Below, one piece after another: positions 9,901 to 17,345 of a DNA stretch of 64,000 nt. The notes under the pieces were generated by a model, which did not search any database, was not told where the DNA came from, and saw only the letters and a list, made by a program, of their open reading frames with translations. Location of the stretch: the NCBI GenBank assembly GCA_937915865.1, contig CALGIG010000106.1, positions 1 through 64,000 of the forward strand, in the 5' to 3' direction. The translations under genes and the position numbers were made by a program. The DNA is from an uncultured Prolixibacteraceae bacterium. Its GTDB lineage: Bacteria > Bacteroidota > Bacteroidia > Bacteroidales > Prolixibacteraceae. Within the stretch, counting starts at the first letter, position 1. The number at the start of each line of letters is the position of its first letter.

Positions 9901-10389
9901 TTCGCTATCAACCTTGGATATAAAGGTTTTGATTTTAGTATTGCCGGAACAGGGGCATTTGGCCAGCAGATTGCCAAATCGTACCGTTCGTTTGCCGATA
10001 CCAAAGTACAGAACTACGCTACCGATATTTTTGGTCGCTGGCATGGTGAAGGTACTTCAAATAAATTACCTCGTCTTTCAAGTGGTAGTAATGCAAACTG
10101 GCAGGAAATTTCTGACATCTACATTGAGAACGGCGATTACGTGAAAATACAAAACGTGACTTTAGGATACGATTTCAAGAAATTGTTCACTAAAATACCT
10201 TTCGGGCAAGTTCGTTTATATGTAACTGCACAAAATCTATATACGTTCACCAAACATTCGGGACAAGATCCTGAAATTGGTTATTCTCCTACTGTAAACA
10301 ACGAACTTCAAAGTTGGGTCTCTGGTATCGACTTAGGATTCTATCCGAGTCCGAGGACTATTTTGATGGGTGTTAATATCAAATTTTAA
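6919..10389 (+). CDS. SusC/RagA-family TonB-dependent outer-membrane receptor with STN domain
   Basis: An approximately 1156-residue receptor. From the ATG at 6919 (a GTG 12 codons upstream is less likely) there is a long signal peptide ending near SSSYAQ. An STN signalling domain follows (about 45-115; LKFQNSQIKEVLNEIE), then a carboxypeptidase-regulatory-like domain (about 140-215), a plug (about 225-345; PLYVIDGIAGGDINSLNPADIESVDVLKDAA is the diagnostic region) and a beta-barrel ending in an aromatic-terminated NIKF strand. The STN domain fits transduction through the upstream FecR/ECF pair. It imports a ligand together with the following SusD. The substrate cannot be read from the sequence; no glycoside hydrolase lies in this unit. 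Confidence 0.93.
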   Translation: MKKKLMHVWRVNPLTQKILLIMRLTLFLMVLSVFSAFSSSYAQKTKLNLKFQNSQIKEVLNEIENQSEFFFMYDNKQIDVERRVSLEVNSLNIDQTLQKLFEGTGTSFKVVNRQILLYNDNNASAYSQQSTKVTGKVTDITGATLPGVSVVVKGTTNGTITGMDGAYVLGNVPVNAILQFSFVGMKTQEVAVGGKSSISIVMEEDAIGIDEVVAIGYGVQKKKLNTGSTIQVTGENLQKMSTVSALTALQSQSPGVNITQKSGMPGEGFKVTIRGLGTIHNSDPLYVIDGIAGGDINSLNPADIESVDVLKDAASSAIYGSRAANGVILVTTKQGRSGKMQITYDGYYGFQNPYKEPSLLNAKQYMTILDEVNFNEGLAAYDWKTMMPDIYNKVNSGWEGTNWLKEIRNSNAAIQNHAINMVGGNDASKFSLGFSYSDQQGIYGKPVEPENKHYTARLNSEHVLYKSSTGIDVVKFEENLNFGYSEKQGIGIGNIYWNDIHNMMVGVPLMPVYGENGTYFNKDDKASTGLDDLSPDIANPIASMVYNRGQNLSKNYNLNANASLEIQPIKNLILKSTFGYKMSSSSYRQYTPIYELSTSSINTIDKVNQSMSSGYSWTFENTLAYSKKINDHSFSALIGQSLEKWGMGENMNVTNGYSLFTDFEHAWLDNTKGLTAGTTTISGSPWGQGGLESFFGRLSYDYKETYMATVVMRADGSSNFARGHRWGYFPSVSAGWVMSNESFMESTKSWLDFLKLRGSWGQNGNSSIDNFQYLATVAFDLTGAYSFGNTKTTQSTGGYAEILPNKDVKWETSATTDLGFDARFLKSRLGLTFDWYNKKTIDWLVKAPVLGSYGTNAPYINGGDVVNKGIELALNWNDKIGDFTYGANFNIAHNVNEVTRIDNGEGIIHGDANILSQGTTEMYRAEVGKPIGYFWGYKTAGVFQNAEQIRNAKATLQSDPQPGDLIFVDTTGDGKIDTKDKVEIGNPHPDFTIGFAINLGYKGFDFSIAGTGAFGQQIAKSYRSFADTKVQNYATDIFGRWHGEGTSNKLPRLSSGSNANWQEISDIYIENGDYVKIQNVTLGYDFKKLFTKIPFGQVRLYVTAQNLYTFTKHSGQDPEIGYSPTVNNELQSWVSGIDLGFYPSPRTILMGVNIKF

Positions 10390-10401
10390 TTCTCTCTTTG
10401 T

Positions 10402-12114
10402 ATGAAAAATCTATTATATATATATGTAGCAGCTTGCTCGCTGTTTTTAATGAGTTGTGAAGATTTTTTGGATACCAAAAATCTTACCAAAAAGGATACA
10501 TCAAATTATCCTCAGACTGTAACCGATGCCCAGCAAATGATCACAGGTATTTATTCAAACCTGAATTATGCTGTAGCAAGCCCTGCAAGCTCAAGCTATT
10601 TTGTTTCGGAACTGGTTGCTGACGATCGCTTCGGCGGTGGTGGCGAAAACGACAAAATGGTTCAGGCTTTAGATCTTATGCTTAATTACGGATCAAGTAT
10701 GCTCCAGGATTTCTGGAATACCAGGTATAAAGGTATTTTCCGGGCCAATATGGCTATTGAAACGCTGGATAATTGTACCGGATACGAAAACGACGACCAG
10801 AAAAACCAAATCAAAGGTGAGGCTTATTTTTTACGTGCTTTTTTCTATTCAGAAATGGCAACTCTTTTTGGTCAAGTGCCATTGGTAATTAAAACAGATC
10901 CTGTAAATCTTCCAAAGGCTTCTCCTGAAGAACTTTATGCGCAGATTGCTTCTGACTTGAAAACGGCTATTGAAATGATGCCGGGAAAACCTTATACCTC
11001 GGTTGAAGCAGGTCATGCAACAAAATGGGCCGCCGAAGCTTTAATGGCACGCGTTTACTTATTTTACACTGGCTTTTATGGCAAAGATGCACTTCCTTTG
11101 GTTGGTGGTTCAACTGTAACTAAAGATCAGGTAGTTACCTGGCTGGAAGATTGTATCAAAAACAGCGGACATACACTCGTTGGCGACTATCGTAACCTTT
11201 GGGCTTATACCAATAAATATACTGTCGAAGATTATTCTTATACCAAAGGAAAAGGATTAAAATGGGTTGAAGACGATGGCGCTGTTAATCCAGAAACCTT
11301 ATTCTCGGTTAAATTCTCGAATTTCCCCAGCTGGAGTACAACTATTGGTTATTCAAACCAGAATGCCCTTTACTTCGGAATTCGCGGTGGCCAGGATCTA
11401 GGAAAAACTTTCCCGTTTGGTCAAGGCTGGGGGATGGGCCCGGTTAACCCAACTCTGTGGAACGACTGGAAAACCGCTGAACCAAACGATATTCGTCGTG
11501 AAGCTTCAATCATAAATATTCCTTCAGAATTACCGAACTATGCAAAAGGCGGATGGGCCGATTTTGTTCAGGAAACTGATTACTGGCAAAAGAAATACAG
11601 CCCGGTTTCGGCAAAAAATACTACCGGTGGTTATGCTTCATCCTACAGTGTGTTAATGTATAACACTGCTGAAAACTTCCAGCTCGATAATACTATGGAC
11701 CAGGTAATTATTCGTTTGGCAGATGTTTATCTGATGCACTCGGAACTTACTGGAACCGTTACCTATATGAATAAAGTTCGTGAGCGTGCAAAACTTACAC
11801 CAAAAGCTGCTTACTCGCTTAGCGATTTGCAGAATGAACGCCGATGGGAGCTTGCCTTTGAAGGAACCCGCTGGAACGATATACGCCGTTGGGGAATTGC
11901 TGCCGACTTGCTCGAAAAGCAAATTGGTATTCCATGTTATTTCAAAGCTACCTCTGATGTAACCAAATCGTTTGGTGGAGGTTACAAGGCTCGATATAAC
12001 GCAACCAAAGGTTTTTTCCCGATTCCTGAGGCTCAAATCGCCCTCTCTGAAGGTGTTCTTATACAAAACGATGGTTGGGGCACTTCTGCGCAGGAATACA
12101 CTGGCTGGAAATAA
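10402..12114 (+). CDS. SusD/RagB-family surface nutrient-binding lipoprotein, first locus
   Basis: A 570-residue SusD homologue. The lipobox is LFLMSC with Cys19, followed by the family's N-terminal signature EDFLDT. TPR-like helices are visible (AEAYFLRAFFYSEMATLFGQVPLV around 135-160). The C-terminal NERRWELAFEGTRWNDIRRWG segment around residue 480 is characteristic of SusD_RagB. It should cap the SusC barrel and bind the incoming ligand at the cell surface. It lies 12 bp downstream of susC and is surely co-transcribed. Confidence 0.93.
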   Translation: MKNLLYIYVAACSLFLMSCEDFLDTKNLTKKDTSNYPQTVTDAQQMITGIYSNLNYAVASPASSSYFVSELVADDRFGGGGENDKMVQALDLMLNYGSSMLQDFWNTRYKGIFRANMAIETLDNCTGYENDDQKNQIKGEAYFLRAFFYSEMATLFGQVPLVIKTDPVNLPKASPEELYAQIASDLKTAIEMMPGKPYTSVEAGHATKWAAEALMARVYLFYTGFYGKDALPLVGGSTVTKDQVVTWLEDCIKNSGHTLVGDYRNLWAYTNKYTVEDYSYTKGKGLKWVEDDGAVNPETLFSVKFSNFPSWSTTIGYSNQNALYFGIRGGQDLGKTFPFGQGWGMGPVNPTLWNDWKTAEPNDIRREASIINIPSELPNYAKGGWADFVQETDYWQKKYSPVSAKNTTGGYASSYSVLMYNTAENFQLDNTMDQVIIRLADVYLMHSELTGTVTYMNKVRERAKLTPKAAYSLSDLQNERRWELAFEGTRWNDIRRWGIAADLLEKQIGIPCYFKATSDVTKSFGGGYKARYNATKGFFPIPEAQIALSEGVLIQNDGWGTSAQEYTGWK

Positions 12115-12148
12115 TTTAGGTATTTAACGATCTACTAAATGAATTAAA

Positions 12149-12997
12149 ATGAAAAAGTCAATAATATTTTCTTTATTTATTCTGGCCGTTGCATTTATGG
12201 CTTGCGACCCGATAATTAAGACCGATGAAATTGGTAGCGCTATTACTGCTGACCAGCTGGATGTAAAAGCAACTCCAATTGTAGTGAACGGAAAGAATGG
12301 TAATATGGTTATCCTGGAAAACCATAGTCCGGTACTTTCAAGCTGGAATTGTGGTGGAGCCATTTCAACCAAAGCTTATGATACAGTAATGGTTGTGTCA
12401 ACCGGGAATGTTAGTGTTTCTTTCACCGGGTTAAATCCCGACGGGTCAAAGATTACAAAAACTTTTAATATCCAGATTGATGCCTTAACTACATTACCAG
12501 CCGAATACAAACTTCTTTTTGGAGATCCTGCGGCAAGTGTCACTTCAAAGAAATATGTATGGGACGAAACTGCCGGAGCTGTTTGGGGTAATGGTGGTTA
12601 TCTCGGAAACACTTCGCCCGGTTGGTGGACTAATGACAAAGCATCGATGGATGGTAATGATCCGGACTATGGCTCAAATGGTTATATGGTATTCTCGTTG
12701 TCGGGTTTGACTCTCAAAAAATCGAATGCTGATGGTACAAAAACCGAAACAGGAACAGCAAGTCTCGATTTAGCTGCTATTACTAAAGATGGTAACGGCG
12801 CTGTTTGGGCAAGTGCCAAATTGAATACCAAAAATGTAACGGTACTTAAAGGAGTTGCTCCAAATGGAGGAAATGCTCCTATCTATTCTTATGATATTCT
12901 GAAATTAACCGATTCAAAACTTGTCCTGGCTTGGCCCGAACCAGGTGCAGGAGCATGGGGAACGGCTTGGTTTTGGATGTTTAGGACTGATAAATAG
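12149..12997 (+). CDS. PKD-like surface lipoprotein, third gene of SusCD unit
   Basis: A 282-residue lipoprotein with lipobox FMAC (Cys19). Residues about 30-120 look like a PKD/Ig-like beta-sandwich (ILENHSPVLSSWNCGG ... YDTVMVVSTGNVSVSFTGLNPDG). The C-terminal half is Trp- and Gly-rich (GYLGNTSPGWW, AWGTAWFWMF), suggesting a carbohydrate- or ligand-binding sandwich. By position, 34 bp after susD and before a terminator, it is the accessory binding lipoprotein of the complex, comparable in role to SusE/SusF. It has no clear sequence match to those, and the ligand is unknown. Confidence 0.7.
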   Translation: MKKSIIFSLFILAVAFMACDPIIKTDEIGSAITADQLDVKATPIVVNGKNGNMVILENHSPVLSSWNCGGAISTKAYDTVMVVSTGNVSVSFTGLNPDGSKITKTFNIQIDALTTLPAEYKLLFGDPAASVTSKKYVWDETAGAVWGNGGYLGNTSPGWWTNDKASMDGNDPDYGSNGYMVFSLSGLTLKKSNADGTKTETGTASLDLAAITKDGNGAVWASAKLNTKNVTVLKGVAPNGGNAPIYSYDILKLTDSKLVLAWPEPGAGAWGTAWFWMFRTDK

Positions 12998-13020
12998 TTT
13001 TTCGGGTTAAAAAATTGAAA

Positions 13021-13050
13021 GAGGGCGAGCTAATAGCTCGTCCTCTTTTT
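13021..13050 (+). terminator. Rho-independent terminator closing the first SusCD operon
   Basis: GAGGGCGAGCT-AAT-AGCTCGTCCTC followed by TTTTT. The stem is about 11 bp with one mismatch and a 3-nt loop. It lies 24 nt after the third lipoprotein gene and separates it from the DUF4369 gene. Confidence 0.9.
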
Positions 13051-13139
13051 GTATCACAATATTGATTTTTTATGTAAGGTTTGTTTAATTTCAAATGCTC
13101 GGAGTTAATAAGTTAATAAAGCCTGTTGAAATGGATATA

Positions 13140-13739
13140 ATGAGGAATTGGGTTGTTATTTTGCTATTGTTTCTGGGTTCCTGTCAATCAGGAGAAAACT
13201 TTTCCATTCTGGGTAATTTACCTGATAAAACTTACAATGGCGAAATTATCTACATTGTTCCGCTCGATAATCCTATAAAGAGTTATGTCGATTCAACGAT
13301 TGTAACCAATGAGGTTATCGCATTTGAAAGTATTGTTACTAAACCCGAAATTTGTGTGATTCGCGCCAAACCTGTACTTCGGTATAATTTGGAAGAATTG
13401 CTTATCGTTCGCGAACCAGGTAATCTGACCGTGAAACTGGATAAACGCAGTTCTGTTCGCGGCACTCCGCTTAACGATTCGCTTCAGTATTGGAAAGACC
13501 GTAAAATGAGGTACGATTTTGTGAATGCAGAACTGATCAAACGGTTTCACGAAACTAGCGATGAAGCACTAAAACAACGCCTGAAAACAAAGCAGGATTC
13601 GTTGATGGCGCTTTCCAATAAATTCCATTTCAATTTTGTATTGAGAAATAAGGGTAATATTGTCGGACAGTTTGTTCAAAACATTATGTCCGGATCATTC
13701 ACTGAGGAGCAAAAGCAAATGTTGAATAGCCTCCCCTAA
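13140..13739 (+). CDS. DUF4369-like lipoprotein without a thioredoxin domain
   Basis: From the ATG at 13140 (MRNWVVILLLFLGSC) this is a lipoprotein of about 199 residues with lipobox LGSC; ATGs at 13095 and 13131 would only lengthen the N-region. The beta-rich body (FSILGNLPDKTYNGEIIYIV ... VIRAKP ... LLIVREPGNLTVKLDK) resembles DUF4369, which in Bacteroidota usually precedes a TlpA/thioredoxin domain. Here the helical linker ends at LNSLP with no CxxC domain, and the stop lies in a dispersed GC-rich repeat, so the C-terminal part may have been lost. It directly precedes the triplicated membrane/propeller modules and may belong to their operon. Confidence 0.6.
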   Translation: MRNWVVILLLFLGSCQSGENFSILGNLPDKTYNGEIIYIVPLDNPIKSYVDSTIVTNEVIAFESIVTKPEICVIRAKPVLRYNLEELLIVREPGNLTVKLDKRSSVRGTPLNDSLQYWKDRKMRYDFVNAELIKRFHETSDEALKQRLKTKQDSLMALSNKFHFNFVLRNKGNIVGQFVQNIMSGSFTEEQKQMLNSLP

Positions 13740-13758
13740 CCCCTCCGAAAGAGGGGAA
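13730..13758. repeat. GC-rich dispersed palindromic repeat at DUF4369 3' end
   Basis: CCTCCCCTAACCCCTCCGAAAGAGGGG, a copy of the family with a CCCCTC-CGAAA-GAGGGG hairpin. It supplies the last two codons and the stop of the DUF4369 gene. Confidence 0.75.
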
Positions 13759-13829
13759 CACTGGCTGTATTTCCTGAAAACCTAAACTATAGAAACAAAA
13801 GGAACTAAAGAAACGACCGGAACAAACAA

Positions 13830-15563
13830 ATGGTGAAAACAAACAAATATGAATGGTTTATTTTAATCGGGCTGGTTGCATCGAGTTTTCTGTTTTTCCA
13901 GTTGGCCTACCCGTATCATTTGTTTCTGAAAGAGCAAATTCAGTTGTTTCTTTTTACGCCCTGTTATTTCCTTTCCTATTTTGCCAAACCTGCATGGCTG
14001 GCTGGTTATGTAGGCGATTTTCTTACCCAGTTTTTTTACCTGAAAGGTGGCGGCGCACTTGTTCTGTCAATGGTATTGGGCTTTGAGTGGTTTGTTGTTC
14101 GGGCAGTTGTAAGCCGCTTAACTCAAAGTTCTTTTTCAGGGCTGTGGGCGTTGCTGCCGGTTACCGTCGATTGGTCGCTTCATAGCAATACTTTGCACGG
14201 GCTTTTGGCGTCGGTTGGGTTCATTTTGGTATTAGCTCTGTTTTTGGCTTACTCAACAGTTTCAAACAAGTGGGTTTCATACTTCACTTTAGCGCTGTTC
14301 TCGTTAACTGGCTACTGGTTAGCCGGAAGTTCATTTCTTCTTTTTCCCCTGATTGCATTTCCTTTCGATTTTCACAGGCGGCGTGCCGGCTGGTTGAAAT
14401 GGATTCCCGCATTTGTACTCATTTTTTCACTTCCTTTTATTTTGCGCCACCATTATTTGCTTACCTCATTACAGGCATACATTTATCCGGCATTCAGTAA
14501 AAAAGATGTGTTGCTGCCGGTTGTCTTATTGTTGTTTGTAATTGTCGCTTTTGTCCTGAAAAAAACCGAATCACAAAACTCAAAATTAGTTGTCATTTCA
14601 GCGCTTGGGTTTGCGGGAGTTTCACTCTGTGCGGGGATTTTTACTCAGGCAAGTTTTAAATTTGAAAAAATATTGGCGCTCGATTGCGAAACTTACTTTG
14701 GAAACCCCGATAAAGTCATCGATCTGGCGAAAAAATACAATCTGAAGAACAATCAGGCAACCTATTTTACCAATATGGCTTTGGCGCAAAAAGGCCTTTT
14801 GCCTGAAAACCTTCTCGATTTTTACCAGCCTTTTTCTGCTGGATTAATTCTTCCGGTTACTCCTGAACAAAACTGGCAGTCGATATTGGTAAGCAACGAA
14901 GTTTTTTATCTGATTGGCGATATGAACATGGCTCAACATTCGGCTATGTTAGGAAATACATTTTCCCCCAACCAGCGTAGTTCGCGCATGATTCGTCGTT
15001 TGGCCGAAATCAACTTGGCGACGGGCGATTCGTCCGCAGCAACTAAATATTTGCGCATTCTTTCCAAAACGTTGTTTCACAAAGCCTGGGCCGAAAAACA
15101 ACTGCAAATGCTCCAATCGGGCAAGGCCAAAAACTGGCTAACCAACAAGCGGCTGCAAATTGCTGATACCGATATGCTGCGTAAATCGAACGATTACCTG
15201 TCGTCGTTAAAATTCCTGGCAGAACAACATCCCGATAATTTAGCGGCGGTTGATTACCTGCTTTGCTATTTGTTGCTCGATAAAGATTTGAAACAGTTCC
15301 GCGAAAATTACGACCGGTTTTATTTGAATGGCAACAGGAAAGCGCCAAAAATTTATGCCGAAGCTTTGCTGGCTCAGTTGGTGGCATCGGGCGCTTCGCA
15401 AAACGAAGTGATAAAATACAACATCGATGCTAAAACCATCAAACAGTTTGCCGAATATACCAACGAATACGATAAATCGTCCGGAGACATTAACGCTTTA
15501 AGTGGAAAATTTGCCCGGACTTATTGGTTTTATTATCATTTTGCACAAATCAAAAAGAATTAA
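13830..15563 (+). CDS. DUF6057-like polytopic membrane protein, module 1
   Basis: A 577-residue protein homologous to the products at 17346 and 20599. The first 280 residues hold about eight hydrophobic segments. A conserved first-loop pattern reads AKPAWLAGYVGDFLTQFF, equivalent to PGG..Y.G.FFTQF in the paralogues. The rest (about 290-577) is helical and TPR-like (QHSAMLGNTFSPNQRSSRMI; LAEINLATGDSSAATKYL) and ends in a YWFYYHF motif shared by all three. I would place it near DUF6057; function unknown. The inner membrane is the likely location. It is followed 8 bp later by repeat DNA and then the partner propeller lipoprotein. The tight pairing in three copies suggests that the two products work together. 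Confidence 0.7.
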   Translation: MVKTNKYEWFILIGLVASSFLFFQLAYPYHLFLKEQIQLFLFTPCYFLSYFAKPAWLAGYVGDFLTQFFYLKGGGALVLSMVLGFEWFVVRAVVSRLTQSSFSGLWALLPVTVDWSLHSNTLHGLLASVGFILVLALFLAYSTVSNKWVSYFTLALFSLTGYWLAGSSFLLFPLIAFPFDFHRRRAGWLKWIPAFVLIFSLPFILRHHYLLTSLQAYIYPAFSKKDVLLPVVLLLFVIVAFVLKKTESQNSKLVVISALGFAGVSLCAGIFTQASFKFEKILALDCETYFGNPDKVIDLAKKYNLKNNQATYFTNMALAQKGLLPENLLDFYQPFSAGLILPVTPEQNWQSILVSNEVFYLIGDMNMAQHSAMLGNTFSPNQRSSRMIRRLAEINLATGDSSAATKYLRILSKTLFHKAWAEKQLQMLQSGKAKNWLTNKRLQIADTDMLRKSNDYLSSLKFLAEQHPDNLAAVDYLLCYLLLDKDLKQFRENYDRFYLNGNRKAPKIYAEALLAQLVASGASQNEVIKYNIDAKTIKQFAEYTNEYDKSSGDINALSGKFARTYWFYYHFAQIKKN

Positions 15564-15566
15564 ACA

Positions 15567-15700
15567 CTGAGTGAACCACAGAGTTAAAATATTAAGGGAA
15601 GTTGTTGTTGCAAACCAAAATGTGCGAGATTTTTTGGGGAATATGGCTATGAAGCTTCTCTGTGAAACTTCGTGCTTTTCTCTGTGTAACTCTGTGGTAA
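15567..15700. repeat. Palindromic CCACAGAG-type repeat element between module-1 genes
   Basis: ACCACAGAGTTA at 15575-15586 is the exact inverse of TAACTCTGTGGT at 15687-15698; further matching CTCTGTG words lie inside. The open frame of the next gene runs through the element, creating a misleading 44-codon N-terminal extension from a GTG at 15571. Confidence 0.7.
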
Positions 15701-15702
15701 AA

Positions 15703-17127
15703 ATGATGTTTGTTTTTGTATTGTATTCGTGCGGTGGTCCTGAGAATGTAAAAATCAGCCTGGAATACCCTCCGGTTTATCCCGATTATATCAATGTCTC
15801 TATTCCGCAGAACATTGCCCCGCTCAACTTTTTACTTCGCAACCATCCTGAAAAAATACAGGTATCCATTAAAGGGAAAGCCGACTCTATTATGGTCCGT
15901 GGCAACCACAAAATTGAAATTCCGCAGGAGAAATGGAGCAGTTTGCTTTCTGAAAATGCCAATGATAGCTTGTTGGTGAAAGTTTTTGCCCAAGTTAATG
16001 CTGAATGGATTCTGTACAAATCGTTTAAATGGTACGTGAAAGCTGACAAAGTTGACTCGTACCTGAGCTACCGCCTGATTGAACCCGGTTACGAGGTTTG
16101 GAATAAAATCCAGATTGCCGAACGGAATGTGGAAAACTTCGATCAACGCATTTTGGCCGATAATAACCTGACCAGCGGAAGTTGCATGAACTGCCATATT
16201 CATGGCAATCACGACGGAAAGCTATCAATGTTTCACCTTCGCGGCGAAAAAGGAGGCACCATCCTGAATAAAAACGGCCAGCTTCGAAAGATAAATACCC
16301 GCGCCAAAGGAATGCTTTCAAATGCGGTATATGGCGACTTCCATCCGTCGGGTCGCTACGGTGTATTTTCAACCAATATCATTATTCCAGAGTTACATGC
16401 CAATCGCTCCGAACGGCTCGAGGTTTACGATACGGCTTCAGACTTGGTTGTCATCGATTTTGATTCGGACAAGGTGATTACGAAGCCGTTCCTGTCAGAC
16501 TCAACTACTTTTGAAACCTTTCCGGTATTCTCTGCTGACGGGAAATGGATTTATTTCTGCTCAGCGCCTAAAGTAACGTTGCCCGATAGTATCAAATCGT
16601 TGAAATACAGCATTTGTAAAGTGGCTTTCGATGCTGAAAAAGGCGAAATCGGGAACAATGTCGATACTTTGTGGAATGCCCGAAAAATGGGTGGATCAGT
16701 TTGTCACCTCAAAGCGTCGCCCGACGGAAATTACCTGCTTTATACAGTGGTCGATTACGGAACTTTCCCGATCTGGCACCGCGAAGCCGATTTGCAGTTG
16801 ATGAATTTGAAAACAGGCGAAATAGATAAGTTGAACCAGGTAAACGGCCCGAATTCTGATTCGTACCACAGCTGGTCGTCGAACAGTCGCTGGTTTGTGT
16901 TTGCCAGTAAGCGCGACGATGGAATTTACGGCAAACCTTATTTTTGTTATATTGATGCCTCGGGTAAAGCGCACAAACCATTTGTGTTGCCACAGCGCGA
17001 CCCCGAAGCTTACGACTATATGTTGAAATCGTTTAATATACCTGATTTGTCAGCCACCCCGGTGCCTTTCGATGCTAAGGACATAGAAAAGGTTTATTGG
17101 GTGCAGGCGGCAGAACAGGTGAAATGA
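15703..17127 (+). CDS. TolB/PD40-like propeller lipoprotein with CxxCH motif, module 1
   Basis: From the ATG at 15703 (MMFVFVLYSCGG) a lipoprotein of about 474 residues. An N-terminal beta-sandwich-like part (about 10-130) begins with PDYINVSIPQNIAPLNF, conserved in all three paralogues. A CMNCH motif follows (codons at 16183-16197) with a downstream MFHLRG. The remainder is PD40/TolB-type propeller repeats (FETFPVFSADGKWIYFCS, LKASPDGNYLLYTV, YHSWSSNSRWFVFASKR). CxxCH is the covalent haem-c attachment signature, but it could instead bind a metal or form a disulfide. Upstream in-frame codons lie in a repeat element and are rejected as the start. Its DUF6057-like partner lies immediately upstream. 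Confidence 0.72.
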   Translation: MMFVFVLYSCGGPENVKISLEYPPVYPDYINVSIPQNIAPLNFLLRNHPEKIQVSIKGKADSIMVRGNHKIEIPQEKWSSLLSENANDSLLVKVFAQVNAEWILYKSFKWYVKADKVDSYLSYRLIEPGYEVWNKIQIAERNVENFDQRILADNNLTSGSCMNCHIHGNHDGKLSMFHLRGEKGGTILNKNGQLRKINTRAKGMLSNAVYGDFHPSGRYGVFSTNIIIPELHANRSERLEVYDTASDLVVIDFDSDKVITKPFLSDSTTFETFPVFSADGKWIYFCSAPKVTLPDSIKSLKYSICKVAFDAEKGEIGNNVDTLWNARKMGGSVCHLKASPDGNYLLYTVVDYGTFPIWHREADLQLMNLKTGEIDKLNQVNGPNSDSYHSWSSNSRWFVFASKRDDGIYGKPYFCYIDASGKAHKPFVLPQRDPEAYDYMLKSFNIPDLSATPVPFDAKDIEKVYWVQAAEQVK

Positions 17128-17128
17128 A

Positions 17129-17339
17129 GCCTCCCCCAAACCCCCTCCGAAAGAGGGGGCTTAAAGAGGTGGGGTTATGAGATTATTGCATTGAAAAAGA
17201 ATATACTGTGAATATGTACTACCTAAAGTCTCCCCTTTTCGGGAGAGATTTAGAGGGGGCTTCTAAAATTAGATTGAAATAGAAAATGAAATGAATTTAC
17301 ACAATAAAAAAGTTCTCCGTTGGGGGATTTAGGGGGCTG
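17129..17339. repeat. Cluster of three GC-rich palindromic repeats between modules 1 and 2
   Basis: Copies at about 17129-17177, 17229-17262 and 17311-17339, with CCCCCTCCGAAAGAGGGGG, TCTCCCCTTTTCGGGAGAG and TCTCCGTTGGGGGA-type cores. They fill the 218-bp gap between module 1 and module 2. Nothing else is recognised there. They could fold and attenuate read-through. Confidence 0.75.
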
Positions 17340-17345
17340 TTAATT

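Noticed and set aside
9661..10044. 127-codon minus-strand frame inside the first susC
   Set aside because: Antisense to a well-conserved barrel region; no RBS, no domain, nested overlapping frames typical of shadows.
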